NCBI GenBank assembly: GCA_965652645.1
Contig: CBFGXE010000002.1
Location: 1 to 64,000, forward strand
Reading direction: 5' to 3'
Length of the DNA stretch: 64,000 nucleotides
From: ZC4RG30 sp965652645
Lineage (GTDB): Bacteria; Pseudomonadota; Gammaproteobacteria; Steroidobacterales; Steroidobacteraceae
Shown: positions 7,715 through 16,132 of the stretch, piece by piece
How the letters are laid out: the number at the start of each line of letters is the position of its first letter
Numbering within the stretch: position 1 is the first letter of the stretch
Program-made: the position numbers and the translations under genes
The notes under the pieces: generated by a model
Told to the model about the DNA's origin: nothing
Seen by the model: the letters and a program-made list of their open reading frames with translations, nothing else
Database searches by the model: none

Positions 7715-8809
7715 CTACTTGATCGACGACAGCCAGGGAATGAACACCTTCTTCGCGATCTCGCCGTTGTTGAGCTCCTCGTTCATGAAGTGCCCGTTGC
7801 CGTCGATGCGGTAGTCCTCGCGCAGGCGTGCCAGCTTCGCCTCGGCCCCCAGCTGGTTCAGCTGGTGCACCGAGCAGTGCACGCTGGGCGTGAAGCGCGA
7901 TGACAGCGGCGCCACCACGAACAGCACCTTCTTGCCCTTGTAGGCGGGCACGGTGTGCACCCTGCCTTCCGGCTGCAGGCGGCAGGGCTGCAGCCCCTCC
8001 CCTTCCGCCGGCAGCTGCACGGTCTCGATGCGCTCACCCTGCGCCAGCGCGGGCTGGAAGGTGATCAGCGGTGCAAGGTTGTCGGTAATGCCCATGGCCG
8101 GCTCGATGGCCAGCACGCCCTTTACCAGCTCCGGACGCGCCTGCATCGCCAGCCAGCCGGAAGGCCCGCCCGCGGAATGGGTGACGAGGATGGCCGGACC
8201 GATGCGGTCCAGCAGTTCGGCCAGGTTTTCCTTCAGGATGGCATTGGACACCGTGGGGCCTGATTCGGAGCTGGCCGTGTGTTGTGCCAGCTCCTTCGTG
8301 GCGGGGCCGCCGCCGCCCGGATATTGCCGGCTCTCGGCGGTGAAGCCGGCAATGGTCTCGGTGGTCGTGGGCGCGCCCAGCTCGCCATAGGCGCGCGAGT
8401 TGGGCGAGCGGCCATGCGCGGGACGGTCGACGAAATACACGTCGAAGCCGGCGGCCAGGAAATAGTCCAGCCAGCCATCGCGCCCGTCGGGCGTACCCAT
8501 GTAGTCGGTGGCCTGGCCGCCGCCGCCATGCACCAGCACCAGCGGATAGGGATGGCGCTTGCGCGCCACGAGCTGGAAGCCCACGTACATCTGGCCTTCG
8601 ATGGTGGTGCCGGTGCGGGCCGGGCCACCGCCACGGCCGGGAACCTCGGTAGCCCTGGCGCGTGCACCGACCCAGAAGAATCCCTGGTCACGCAGGCTGA
8701 TCGAACCGGCCTCGCCACCCGCGGTGGCCGCCCGGCCGCCGGCCAGCAATGCCGCACAGGCGAGAATGCCGCAGGTCATCCAAGTGCCGCGGCGCGCATG
8801 GCTGGTCAT
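7715..8809 (-). CDS. Exported alpha/beta hydrolase
   Basis: A 364-residue protein with an N-terminal signal peptide (hydrophobic TCGILACAALLAGG). PLVLVHGGGGQ gives the oxyanion-hole loop and VDRPAHGRSPNS follows strand 4. The nucleophile elbow is ILVTHSAGGPSG, with Thr where most families have Gly, and the catalytic His is probably in DGNGHFMNEE. Related proteins are esterases or lipases of uncertain substrate. It converges with the sugar dehydrogenase gene with only 15 bases between stops and no obvious terminator. It is probably periplasmic or secreted. Confidence 0.85.
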   Translation of the reverse strand: MTSHARRGTWMTCGILACAALLAGGRAATAGGEAGSISLRDQGFFWVGARARATEVPGRGGGPARTGTTIEGQMYVGFQLVARKRHPYPLVLVHGGGGQATDYMGTPDGRDGWLDYFLAAGFDVYFVDRPAHGRSPNSRAYGELGAPTTTETIAGFTAESRQYPGGGGPATKELAQHTASSESGPTVSNAILKENLAELLDRIGPAILVTHSAGGPSGWLAMQARPELVKGVLAIEPAMGITDNLAPLITFQPALAQGERIETVQLPAEGEGLQPCRLQPEGRVHTVPAYKGKKVLFVVAPLSSRFTPSVHCSVHQLNQLGAEAKLARLREDYRIDGNGHFMNEELNNGEIAKKVFIPWLSSIK

Positions 8810-8910
8810 CCTTCGCCCCCCGAATGCTGCAATGCTGTTGCCCCGATCCTAGCCGAATATAGTTGGCCCGGACATGACCGGGTCCGGTCGGCCTGCCAGT
8901 GGAGAGGTGC

Positions 8911-9258
8911 ATGAACAACGACAGGGTCTTCAGGATGGCCTTTGCCAGGGTCTATCCGCTCTATGTGCAGAAGGCCGAGCGCAAGGGACGCACGAAGGCC
9001 GAAGTGGACGCCATCATCCGGTGGCTCACCGGCTTTGACGCCGCTGCATTGCAGCGGCACCTGGACCAGGGCACGGATTTCCAGGCCTTCTTCGCGAAGG
9101 CGAAGCTCAATCCCGCGGCCTCGAAGATCACCGGCGTGATCTGTGGCCATCGCGTGGAGGAGATCGAGGATCCGCTGATGCAGAAGATCCGCTACCTGGA
9201 CAAGCTCATCGACGAGCTGGCCAGGGGCAAGGCCATGGAAAAGATCCTGCGGCAATGA
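8911..9258 (+). CDS. DUF2200 family protein
   Basis: A small soluble protein of 115 residues. It matches the uncharacterised DUF2200 family throughout: it begins NNDRVFRMAFARVYPLYV and contains KAEVDAIIRWLTG and ITGVICGHRVEEIEDPLMQ. The ATG at 8911 is preferred over a GTG 12 bases upstream because GGAGAGG sits just before it. There is no signal peptide or membrane segment. Its TGA overlaps the ATG of the next gene (ATGA at 9255), so the two are co-transcribed. Function unknown. Confidence 0.85.
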   Translation: MNNDRVFRMAFARVYPLYVQKAERKGRTKAEVDAIIRWLTGFDAAALQRHLDQGTDFQAFFAKAKLNPAASKITGVICGHRVEEIEDPLMQKIRYLDKLIDELARGKAMEKILRQ

Positions 9259-10790
9259 GCCGCGCCCGCCACTGGCTGCGGCTGCTGCTGGCCTGCGCGC
9301 TGCTGCCGGGCGAAGCCGTCGCGGGAGAACCGGCCGTCGCCGACATCGGGCTGGGATCGCGCGGCACGCGCATCGATGCGCTGATCGTCGAGGCCAGCGT
9401 GCGCGATGCACCGGTGCTGGCGCTGGTGGGCGGCCTGGCCGGCGATGACGCGGGCTCGGACGCCATCCGTGCCGCGGTGGCCGGCTACAGCAGGCAGGGG
9501 CGCCGCCCGGTGCGGTTGCTGGCGGTGCCGCTGGCCAATCCCGATGGCGCCGCGCTGCGGTTTCCACCCGCCGGCACGGCCTACCGCGAGCAGCGGGAAT
9601 CCCATGTGCTGTGGCGCTGGCTGGGCACGCAGGCACCCGACCTGGTGGTGGTGGCCTCGCAGCAGGATGCCGGCCTGGCCGCGGCACTGGCCTCGCAGCC
9701 GGTGGCCGGCATGGGGCGCATTCCGGCGCGCACATGGAGTGGTGCAGACAGCCTGGCCACCTGGCTCAGGCGCGAAAGCTGGACCCAACCCGCAGCGCCC
9801 GGCCGCTCGGAGGCGCGCATGGAACTCGAACGCCGCCTGGCGCGCACGCCGCGCGAATTCGCCACGCAGCTCGCGCGCCACTACGGGCAGGACTTCGAAC
9901 AACCCTGGTACATCGCGGCCGTGGCGCTGTCGGCACGCCTGCGGCTCGGCGACCTCGAGGACGTACGCCGCCTCGCCGAGCCCTGGGTGGACGGTACCAG
10001 GGATTCCATGGCGCGCCCGAACGCACTTTCCATGGCCGGCCACGTGGTGTTCACGGAACTCGCGCGCCACACCGGCGATCCGCGATACACCGCGCTGGTG
10101 CGCAGGGTGGCCGACCTGGGATTCGACGCCGACGGGCAGATGCTCGAGGCCATGCCCTACCACGACCGCTACAGCGACTCGGTATTCATGGGCACGACCA
10201 TCCTGGCGCAGGCCGGCGCACTCACCGGCGAACCACGCTATTTCGCCATGGCCGGCCGCCACCTGCGTTTCATGCAGCAGCTGGTGCTGCGTCCTGACGG
10301 GCTCTACCGCCACCGCTCCGACGCCGACGTGGCCTGGGGCCGCGGCAACGGCTTCGCTGCGCTGGGCCTGGCGCTGACGCTGTCGGAGATGCCGCGTGAT
10401 GCCCCGGACCGCGCGCACGTATTGAAGAGCTACCGGGAACTGATGGCGGCACTGCTCCCGCTGCAGAACCACGACGGCCTGTGGCGCAACGTGGTGGACC
10501 ACCCCGGCGCCTTTGCCGAGTATTCCGGCACGGCGATGATCGGCTTTGCCCTGCGCCGGGGCCTCGACCGCGGCTGGATCCGCGGCCGCGCCTGGCGGCA
10601 GGCCGTGGAACGCGCCTGGCAGGCCGTGAATGCGCGCACCTCGGCGACCGGCAGCCTGGTGGATGTCTGCGAGTCCACCGCCAACCTCACCACGCTGCAG
10701 CAGTACCTGGACCGCACCGCCATCCTCGGCAATGACCCGCGCGGGGGCGCGATGGCGCTGCTGTTCGCCACCGAGCTGATGCAGCGCTAG
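9255..10790 (+). CDS. Fusion of a degenerate M14-like domain with a GH88/GH105-like hydrolase domain
   Basis: A 511-residue exported protein with a signal peptide of about 24 residues. Residues about 30-150 look like a zinc carboxypeptidase (M14) fold: VLALVGGLAGDD where HGxE is expected, LLAVPLANPDGA, and DLVVVAS where the final zinc His should be. All three zinc-ligand places are therefore substituted. Residues about 200-511 resemble unsaturated glucuronyl/rhamnogalacturonyl hydrolases: YHDRYSDSVFMGTTILAQAG and the signature VAWGRGNGFAALGL. A role in oligosaccharide breakdown is likely for the second half, with the first half perhaps only binding. It overlaps the DUF2200 gene by four bases. 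Confidence 0.75.
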   Translation: MSRARHWLRLLLACALLPGEAVAGEPAVADIGLGSRGTRIDALIVEASVRDAPVLALVGGLAGDDAGSDAIRAAVAGYSRQGRRPVRLLAVPLANPDGAALRFPPAGTAYREQRESHVLWRWLGTQAPDLVVVASQQDAGLAAALASQPVAGMGRIPARTWSGADSLATWLRRESWTQPAAPGRSEARMELERRLARTPREFATQLARHYGQDFEQPWYIAAVALSARLRLGDLEDVRRLAEPWVDGTRDSMARPNALSMAGHVVFTELARHTGDPRYTALVRRVADLGFDADGQMLEAMPYHDRYSDSVFMGTTILAQAGALTGEPRYFAMAGRHLRFMQQLVLRPDGLYRHRSDADVAWGRGNGFAALGLALTLSEMPRDAPDRAHVLKSYRELMAALLPLQNHDGLWRNVVDHPGAFAEYSGTAMIGFALRRGLDRGWIRGRAWRQAVERAWQAVNARTSATGSLVDVCESTANLTTLQQYLDRTAILGNDPRGGAMALLFATELMQR

Positions 10791-10796
10791 CCGGCG

Positions 10797-11594
10797 TCAG
10801 AGGTCGATGTCGATGCTCACCGGGCAATGGTCCGAGCCCATCACGTCGGCGTGGATCTTCGCGGCCTTCACCTTGTTGCGCAACGAGGCGGACACCAGCA
10901 CGTAGTCGATCCTCCATCCCACGTTGCGGGCGCGGGAATTGGCGAAATGCGACCACCAGGAGTAATACCCGTTGCCCTGCGTGAAGATGCGGAAGGTGTC
11001 GACGAACCCCGCGTCGATGAAGTTCTGGAAACCTTCGCGCTCCTCCTCGGTGAAACCCTTCTTGCCGCGGTTGGGCTTCGGGTTGGCAAGGTCCAGCTCG
11101 GTGTGGGCCACGTTCAGGTCGCCGCAGAAGATCACCGGCTTGCGCGCATCCAGCTCCTTCACATAGGCGAGGAAGGCCGGATCCCAGTGTTTGTGGCGCA
11201 GGTTCAGGCGCGAAAGGTCATCCTTGGCGTTGGGCGTGTACACCGTCACCGCGAAGAACTTCGGGAATTCCGCCGTGACCACGCGACCCTCGTTCCACGC
11301 GTCGCGCTTGAGCTCGTCGGCGAAGGTGAAACGGTTGGCGAAACTCTCCGGGAACCCGCAGGTGACGTCGAGCGGCTCGCGCCGCGTGAAGATGGCGGTG
11401 CCCGAATACCCCTTCTTCTCGGCCGAATTCCAGTATTCGCGGTACTCCGGCAGGTCGATCGCGGCCTGGCCCTTCTCTGCCTTGGTCTCCTGCAGGCAGA
11501 GGATGTCCGGCTGGTGCTCGGCGATGAATTTCTGGAAGGTGCCCTTCTTCACGACGGCACGGATGCCGTTGACATTCCATGAGTAGAAACGCAT
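10797..11594 (-). CDS. xth: Exodeoxyribonuclease III family AP endonuclease
   Basis: A 265-residue protein, the usual length. Catalytic elements of the ExoIII/APE1 family are present: SWNVNGIRA (Asn), CLQETKAEK (Glu), VTVYTPNAK, FCGDLNVAHTELD (Asp and Asn), WRIDYVLVS and GSDHCPVSIDIDL (Asp and His). It nicks DNA 5' to abasic sites and removes 3' blocks in base-excision repair. It is a monocistronic minus-strand gene, six bases from the convergent fusion gene. The details (KKGFTEEEREGF) fit the ExoA/XthA-2 subgroup. Confidence 0.95.
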   Translation of the reverse strand: MRFYSWNVNGIRAVVKKGTFQKFIAEHQPDILCLQETKAEKGQAAIDLPEYREYWNSAEKKGYSGTAIFTRREPLDVTCGFPESFANRFTFADELKRDAWNEGRVVTAEFPKFFAVTVYTPNAKDDLSRLNLRHKHWDPAFLAYVKELDARKPVIFCGDLNVAHTELDLANPKPNRGKKGFTEEEREGFQNFIDAGFVDTFRIFTQGNGYYSWWSHFANSRARNVGWRIDYVLVSASLRNKVKAAKIHADVMGSDHCPVSIDIDL

Positions 11595-11639
11595 CCGGCC
11601 AGTATAAGGCAGCAGGCGCGCGGGTTCCGCGCCCGTGCC

Positions 11640-12005
11640 TCAGGCGGCGACCACGCCGCGGATCGCCGCGATCAGGTCGTCGAAGTCGCCCGACTTCAGC
11701 ACGTAGGCCGACGCGCCCGCCTCATGCACGCGGCGGATCACCTCGGCATTGGAGTGGCCGCTGTGGATCACGAAGCGGGTGGCGGGAAACTGCTTGCACA
11801 TGGCGGCCAGGTGCTTGAGTACCGACCCGCCGTGCAACTCGATGTCGAGCACGGCCACGTGCGCCTGGTGCCTTTCGATCAGCGGACCCACCTCACCCAG
11901 CGAGGCGGTGGTCGCCACGCAGCACAGGTCACTGGTCTCCTCGATCAGCGGCGGCATGACGGCGCGCAGGTCGTCATTGTCCTCGGCGATGACAACTCGC
12001 ACCAC
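11640..12005 (-). CDS. Stand-alone response regulator receiver
   Basis: A 121-residue protein containing only a CheY-like receiver: the acidic pair in VIAEDNDD, the phosphoacceptor Asp in VAVLDIELHGG, and the switch Lys in AYVLKSGD. There is no DNA-binding or enzymatic output. Two tandem GTG codons offer starts at 12005 and 12002. It lies divergent from the iron-uptake operon, and a palindrome-like site of the TGTAGGA type lies about 110 bases upstream (12115-12132). This links it to the regulator system at 23890-26278. It could be a phosphate sink or an adaptor that binds a partner protein. Confidence 0.85.
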   Translation of the reverse strand: MVRVVIAEDNDDLRAVMPPLIEETSDLCCVATTASLGEVGPLIERHQAHVAVLDIELHGGSVLKHLAAMCKQFPATRFVIHSGHSNAEVIRRVHEAGASAYVLKSGDFDDLIAAIRGVVAA

Positions 12006-12114
12006 GGGCTTTCTGTCCTGGTTGCTGATGGCCCTTTCTCCCTGCCGCTGGCATGGCGGGGACTCATATTAAGGGTCCCGGCGCGCCGGAAGCAGGCAGC
12101 GACGCCGTTATTGG

Positions 12115-12132
12115 GGTAGGAAGCCGACTACA
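12115..12132. promoter_or_regulatory. TGTAGGA-type inverted repeat (degenerate copy)
   Basis: The 18 bases GGTAGGAAGCCGACTACA match the perfect palindrome at 23791-23808 at 12 of 18 positions, with both outer arms (GTAGGAA and CTACA) kept. It lies in the divergent region between the lone receiver (start 12005) and the iron operon. Assignment as a regulator binding site is inference from similarity. Confidence 0.4.
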
Positions 12133-12148
12133 CGCCCCGGCCGGACAC

Positions 12149-12177
12149 TGGACAAGCCCCCCGGTCTAGTTGAGAAT
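12149..12177 (+). promoter_or_regulatory. Putative sigma-70 promoter of the iron operon
   Basis: TGGACA (12149-12154, five of six with TTGACA) is followed after 17 bases by GAGAAT (12172-12177, four of six with TATAAT). This would start transcription near 12184, about 25 bases before the imelysin ATG. The -10 element lies inside the Fur-like box, a typical repression layout. It is weak as a stand-alone prediction and gains support from its position. Confidence 0.45.
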
Positions 12178-12187
12178 GAATCTCATC
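12169..12187. promoter_or_regulatory. Fur-like box upstream of iron-uptake operon
   Basis: GTTGAGAATGAATCTCATC contains the inverted repeat TGAGA-N5-TCTCA and agrees with the common proteobacterial Fur-box form AATGAGAATTATTCTCATT at 14 of 19 positions. It overlaps the putative -10 element and lies 22 bases upstream of the imelysin ATG. The downstream genes are iron-uptake types, as expected for a Fur target. Confidence 0.75.
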
Positions 12188-12208
12188 TACAGATGCAACC
12201 CGGCTTCC

Positions 12209-13498
12209 ATGTTGAGGAATTTCCTGCGCCGCACCCTTGTTGCTGGCGTCTGTCTTGCGCTCCCGTTCGGTGGGCACGCCGCGGCGCCAGCCGGTGCCGT
12301 GCAACGCGCCGCCGTGGTCGAACACCATGCGGCCATGGCGCTGGCCGTCTATGAGGACTCGCTGGCGGCCGCACGGCGCCTGAAGGATGCCGTTGACGCG
12401 CTGGCCTCAAGCCCCGGCGAGGCCACGCTCGCTGCCGCCCGGCAGGCCTGGATCGAGGCGCGCGTGCCCTACATGCAGAGCGAGGTGCTGCGCTTCGGCA
12501 ATCCCGTGGTGGATGCCTGGGAAGGCCGCGTCAATGCCTGGCCTCTGGACGAGGGCCTCATCGACTACGTGGATGCCTCCTACGGCAACGACTCCGACGC
12601 CAACGCCTGGTACACGGCCAATGTGATCGGCAGCGAGCGCCTGCACGTGGGCGGCCGCGAGATCGACGCGCGGCGCATCACCCCTGAGCTGCTGTCCGGC
12701 ACCCTGCACGAGATCGGTGGCATCGAGGCCAATGTCGGCACCGGCTACCACGCCATCGAGTTCCTGCTGTGGGGCCAGGACCTGAACGGCACCGGTCCGG
12801 GCGCCGGCAGCCGGCCGGCCACGGATTTCGACACGGCGCGCTGCACCGGCGGCAATTGCCAGCGGCGCGTGGACTACCTGCAGGCAGCAGCCGCCCTGCT
12901 GGTGACCGACCTGGAGGAAATGGTTGCCGGCTGGCGCCGCGGTGGCGCCGCGCGCCAGGCGCTGGTGGCCAGCGGCGAATCCGGCGCCCTCTCCGCCATG
13001 CTCACCGGCATCGGCTCGCTGTCCTATGGCGAGCTTGCAGGCGAGCGCATGAAGCTGGGCCTGATCCTGCACGATCCGGAAGAGGAGCACGACTGCTTCT
13101 CCGACAACACGCACCAGTCGCACTACTACGACCAGGTGGGCATCCGGAACGCATACCTCGGCCGCTACCAGCGCACGGACGGCTCATGGGTGACGGGGCC
13201 GTCGCTGTCCGACCTGGTGTTGCGCGTCGATCCCGCCCTGGACGCGGAGATGCGCGGTCGCCTGGACGCCACGCTGCAGGCCCTGGACCGCATCCGCCAG
13301 CGTGCCGCCGCCGGGGAGGCCTATGACCAGTTGATCGCCGCGGGCAATGCCGCCGGCAATGCACTTGTCCAGGCGGCCATCGACGCGCTGGTGGCCCAGA
13401 CCCGCTCCACCGAACGCGTGGTGGAAGTCCTGGGACTGGGCAGCATCACCATCGAAGGTTCGGACAGCCTCGACGATCCCGATGCCGTATTCCAGTAG
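12209..13498 (+). CDS. Imelysin-family (M75) exported iron-uptake protein
   Basis: A 429-residue protein with a signal peptide (MLRNFLRRTLVAGVCLALPF, cleaved near GGHA-AAP). The imelysin signature GYHAIEFLLWGQDLNGTGPG is present, as are an early VEHHAAMALAVYEDSL helix and a second half with CFSDNTHQSHYYDQVGIRNAY. Relatives are IrpA/IcmP-type Fur-regulated surface proteins with a proposed iron-binding role; the claimed protease activity is not established for most. I rejected starts at 12170 and 12176 because they lie inside the Fur-like box. It is the first gene of the operon and overlaps the next by 17 bases. Confidence 0.9.
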   Translation: MLRNFLRRTLVAGVCLALPFGGHAAAPAGAVQRAAVVEHHAAMALAVYEDSLAAARRLKDAVDALASSPGEATLAAARQAWIEARVPYMQSEVLRFGNPVVDAWEGRVNAWPLDEGLIDYVDASYGNDSDANAWYTANVIGSERLHVGGREIDARRITPELLSGTLHEIGGIEANVGTGYHAIEFLLWGQDLNGTGPGAGSRPATDFDTARCTGGNCQRRVDYLQAAAALLVTDLEEMVAGWRRGGAARQALVASGESGALSAMLTGIGSLSYGELAGERMKLGLILHDPEEEHDCFSDNTHQSHYYDQVGIRNAYLGRYQRTDGSWVTGPSLSDLVLRVDPALDAEMRGRLDATLQALDRIRQRAAAGEAYDQLIAAGNAAGNALVQAAIDALVAQTRSTERVVEVLGLGSITIEGSDSLDDPDAVFQ

Positions 13499-15011
13499 CC
13501 GCCTCGCTGCACTGCTGCTGCCCCTGCTGGCTGCCTGCGCTGCACAGCAGGGCGATCCCGCGCCGGCTGCTCCTGCAACACGCACCGACCTGGATGCCGC
13601 CGACCTGGCGCGGGTGCGGGCGATCACGCGGCTGGCGGCGCAGTTCGATGCCGCCGAGCAGTTCGAGTCGCTCAGCGGTGGCGCGGCCACGGTGCGCACC
13701 AAACTGGTGAACCGCGACATCTATTCGCAGCCCTCGGCCAACCTCACGCTGGACGGCAGGCAGCGTTTCCAGATCGGCAACGGCCTGTTCCGCAAGGACT
13801 GGGTTGCTTCGCCCTCCTCCACGCTGGCCTCTGACGGGCTCGGCCCCCTGTTCAATGCGCGCTCCTGCCAGGGCTGCCACATCAAGGATGGCGGCGGCGT
13901 GGTGCCGGAGGAAGGCGAGACGCCGGTGTCGCTGTTCCTGCGCCTTTCGGTGCCGCCCTCGAACGCGGCCGAGCAGGCCGAGCTTGCGCGCTCGCTCTCC
14001 GTGCTGCCCGAGCCGGTGTACGGCGGCCAGCTGCAGACGTTCGCGGTGACGGGCCTGCCCGCGGAAGCCCGGCTGCGCATTGAATGGGAAGAGATCAGCG
14101 TTGACCTGCAGGGCGGCGAGCAGGTGAAGCTGCGCCAGCCGCACTACCACATCGAGGAGCCGGCCTGGGGACCGCTGCGGCAGGATGCGATGATATCCCC
14201 GCGCATCGCGCCACGGATGATCGGCCTGGGACTCCTGGAGGCCATTGCCGAAGAGGACATCCTCGCCAATGCCAACCGGCGCGGCGACCCGGATGGCGTG
14301 CGCGGCAAGGCGCGGCTGGTGCGCGACGCCTTGAGCGGCGAAGTGGTGCTGGGGCGCTTCGGCTGGAAGGGCGGACAGCCCACCGTGGAACAGCAGAGCG
14401 CGCGCGCCTTCCTCGACGACATGGGCCTCTCTTCACCGCTGCATCCACACCACGCCGGTGAATGCACGCCGCGCCAGGCCGCCTGCCTCAGCCTGCCGCA
14501 TGGCGCGCAGGCGCACCTGGGCACCGGGGAAGTGCCGCGCGAGCTGCTGGACTTCGTGGCCTTCTATGCAGCCAACCTCGCCGTGCCGGCGCGCCGCGAC
14601 GTGGATGACCCGCAGGTGCTCGCAGGCAAGCGCCTCTTCCACGAGGCACGCTGCACGGCCTGCCACGTACCCAAGTTCGTCACGCGGCGCGATGCCGCGC
14701 AGCCGGAGCTGGCCTTCCAGCTCATCTGGCCCTACACCGACCTGCTGCTGCACGACATGGGCGAGGGACTGGCGGACCACCGGCCCGAGGGCAACGCCAC
14801 GGGAAGGGAATGGCGCACGCCGCCGCTGTGGGGCATTGGCCTTGCGGGCACGGTGAACGAGCGCAGCAGCTTCCTGCACGACGGCCGTGCCCGCACCGTG
14901 CTGGAGGCCATCCTCTGGCATGACGGGGAAGCGCGCGCGGCACGCGACCGCGTGGTGGCCATGACACCCGCGCAACGCGCCGGACTGCTGCGCTTCATCG
15001 AGTCGCTGTGA
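13482..15011 (+). CDS. DUF1111 dihaem c-type cytochrome lipoprotein (thiol oxidoreductase-like)
   Basis: A 509-residue protein with a lipobox (LLLPLLAAC, Cys about residue 19), so probably membrane-anchored in the periplasm. There are two haem-binding CxxCH motifs: ARSCQGCHIKDGG in the first half and ARCTACHVPKFVT in the second. This is the layout of the DUF1111 / MauG-like dihaem family that accompanies imelysin genes in Pseudomonas. A ferric/ferrous redox role in iron uptake is inferred from this neighbourhood. The start ATG lies inside the end of the imelysin gene, and the stop overlaps the GTG of the next gene. Confidence 0.88.
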   Translation: MPYSSSRLAALLLPLLAACAAQQGDPAPAAPATRTDLDAADLARVRAITRLAAQFDAAEQFESLSGGAATVRTKLVNRDIYSQPSANLTLDGRQRFQIGNGLFRKDWVASPSSTLASDGLGPLFNARSCQGCHIKDGGGVVPEEGETPVSLFLRLSVPPSNAAEQAELARSLSVLPEPVYGGQLQTFAVTGLPAEARLRIEWEEISVDLQGGEQVKLRQPHYHIEEPAWGPLRQDAMISPRIAPRMIGLGLLEAIAEEDILANANRRGDPDGVRGKARLVRDALSGEVVLGRFGWKGGQPTVEQQSARAFLDDMGLSSPLHPHHAGECTPRQAACLSLPHGAQAHLGTGEVPRELLDFVAFYAANLAVPARRDVDDPQVLAGKRLFHEARCTACHVPKFVTRRDAAQPELAFQLIWPYTDLLLHDMGEGLADHRPEGNATGREWRTPPLWGIGLAGTVNERSSFLHDGRARTVLEAILWHDGEARAARDRVVAMTPAQRAGLLRFIESL

Positions 15012-16132
15012 ACGGCAAACGCCTGCGCAATGTCCTGGTGCTGCGACCGCTGGCCTGCTGCGCGGCATTGCTGCTTGGCGCCTGTGCCGCTAGTCCGCCT
15101 GCCCCGCAGCCGGACGTGCTGCCGGGACTGGGCCGGCAACTGCTCACCGCCTACATCCAGCCGCATGTGCGTGAACTGCGCCAGCACACGGCGGCGCTGC
15201 AAGCGGCGATGGTGCAGTACTGCGCGCAGCCGGCCGATGCCCCAGGGCGCGCCCGCGTCGATGCACAGTTCGGCCAGGTGGTGGCCGCGTGGGCGCACGT
15301 GGAGTTCCTGCGCTTCGGGCCATTGGTGGAAGAGAACCGCCTGGATCATTTCTTCTTCTGGCCGGACCCGCGCGGCGTGGTGCAGCGGCAGATGCGCAGC
15401 GTGCTCGCCGGCGCGGATGCCAGCCTGCTGCAGGTGGCGCAGCTCAGGCAGCAGAGCGCGGCCGTGCAGGGCATTCCCGCGCTCGAGTACGCGCTCCATG
15501 CCGACGATGGCGCGCGGCTCATTGCCGCAGGCGAACCCGCGGGCCGCTACCGCTGCGCCTATGCCGCCACCGTGGCAGGGAACCTGGACCGCCTCGCGGG
15601 GGAGATCGCGGCGGGATGGGACAGCAATGCACCCCTGGCGCGGGAGTTCGCGCAGCCCGCGCCCACGCACGCGGTGTATCGCAGCGGCCGCGAGGTGGCC
15701 ACCGAGGCGCTCAAGGCGCTGTCCACCGCGCTGCACGTGGCGCGCGACCAGAAGCTGCAACCCGCGCTGGGCGAAGATGCGGCGGCCGCGCGCGCCTCGC
15801 TGCTGCCGCTGCACCGGAGTGCGCTGACCACGCGCTTCCTCTCCGCCGGCGTGGCGGCGCTGGCCAGCTTCCAGGACGCAGCCCGCTTCGGCGAGGCGCT
15901 CGGCAGCGACGACCGGTGGATCGAGACAGCGATTCGCGACGAACTGCGGCGCGTGCAGGAGGACCTGGCTGAACTTGAGATGCCCGCGGCCGAGGCCCTG
16001 GTCGACGCCGGGCAACGCGACCTGCTTGTGCACGCCGGTCTGCTGCTCGCGAACGTCCGCGCCATCGTGGATGAATACCTGGCCCCCGCGCTGGGCGTGA
16101 ACCTGGGCTTCAACGCCCTGGATGGCGACTAG
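15008..16132 (+). CDS. Second imelysin-family lipoprotein
   Basis: A 374-residue protein starting at GTG 15008, which overlaps the preceding TGA. The signal ends in a lipobox (LLLGACAAS). The imelysin core appears as AWAHVEFLRFGPLVEENR near residue 100 and QGIPALEYALHADDG near residue 160; the latter corresponds to the GxHAIEFLLWG motif but lacks its His. It is the shorter imelysin partner found beside DUF1111 genes. It is likely periplasmic iron-binding or scaffold; the lost His argues against peptidase chemistry. Confidence 0.85.
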   Translation: MNGKRLRNVLVLRPLACCAALLLGACAASPPAPQPDVLPGLGRQLLTAYIQPHVRELRQHTAALQAAMVQYCAQPADAPGRARVDAQFGQVVAAWAHVEFLRFGPLVEENRLDHFFFWPDPRGVVQRQMRSVLAGADASLLQVAQLRQQSAAVQGIPALEYALHADDGARLIAAGEPAGRYRCAYAATVAGNLDRLAGEIAAGWDSNAPLAREFAQPAPTHAVYRSGREVATEALKALSTALHVARDQKLQPALGEDAAAARASLLPLHRSALTTRFLSAGVAALASFQDAARFGEALGSDDRWIETAIRDELRRVQEDLAELEMPAAEALVDAGQRDLLVHAGLLLANVRAIVDEYLAPALGVNLGFNALDGD

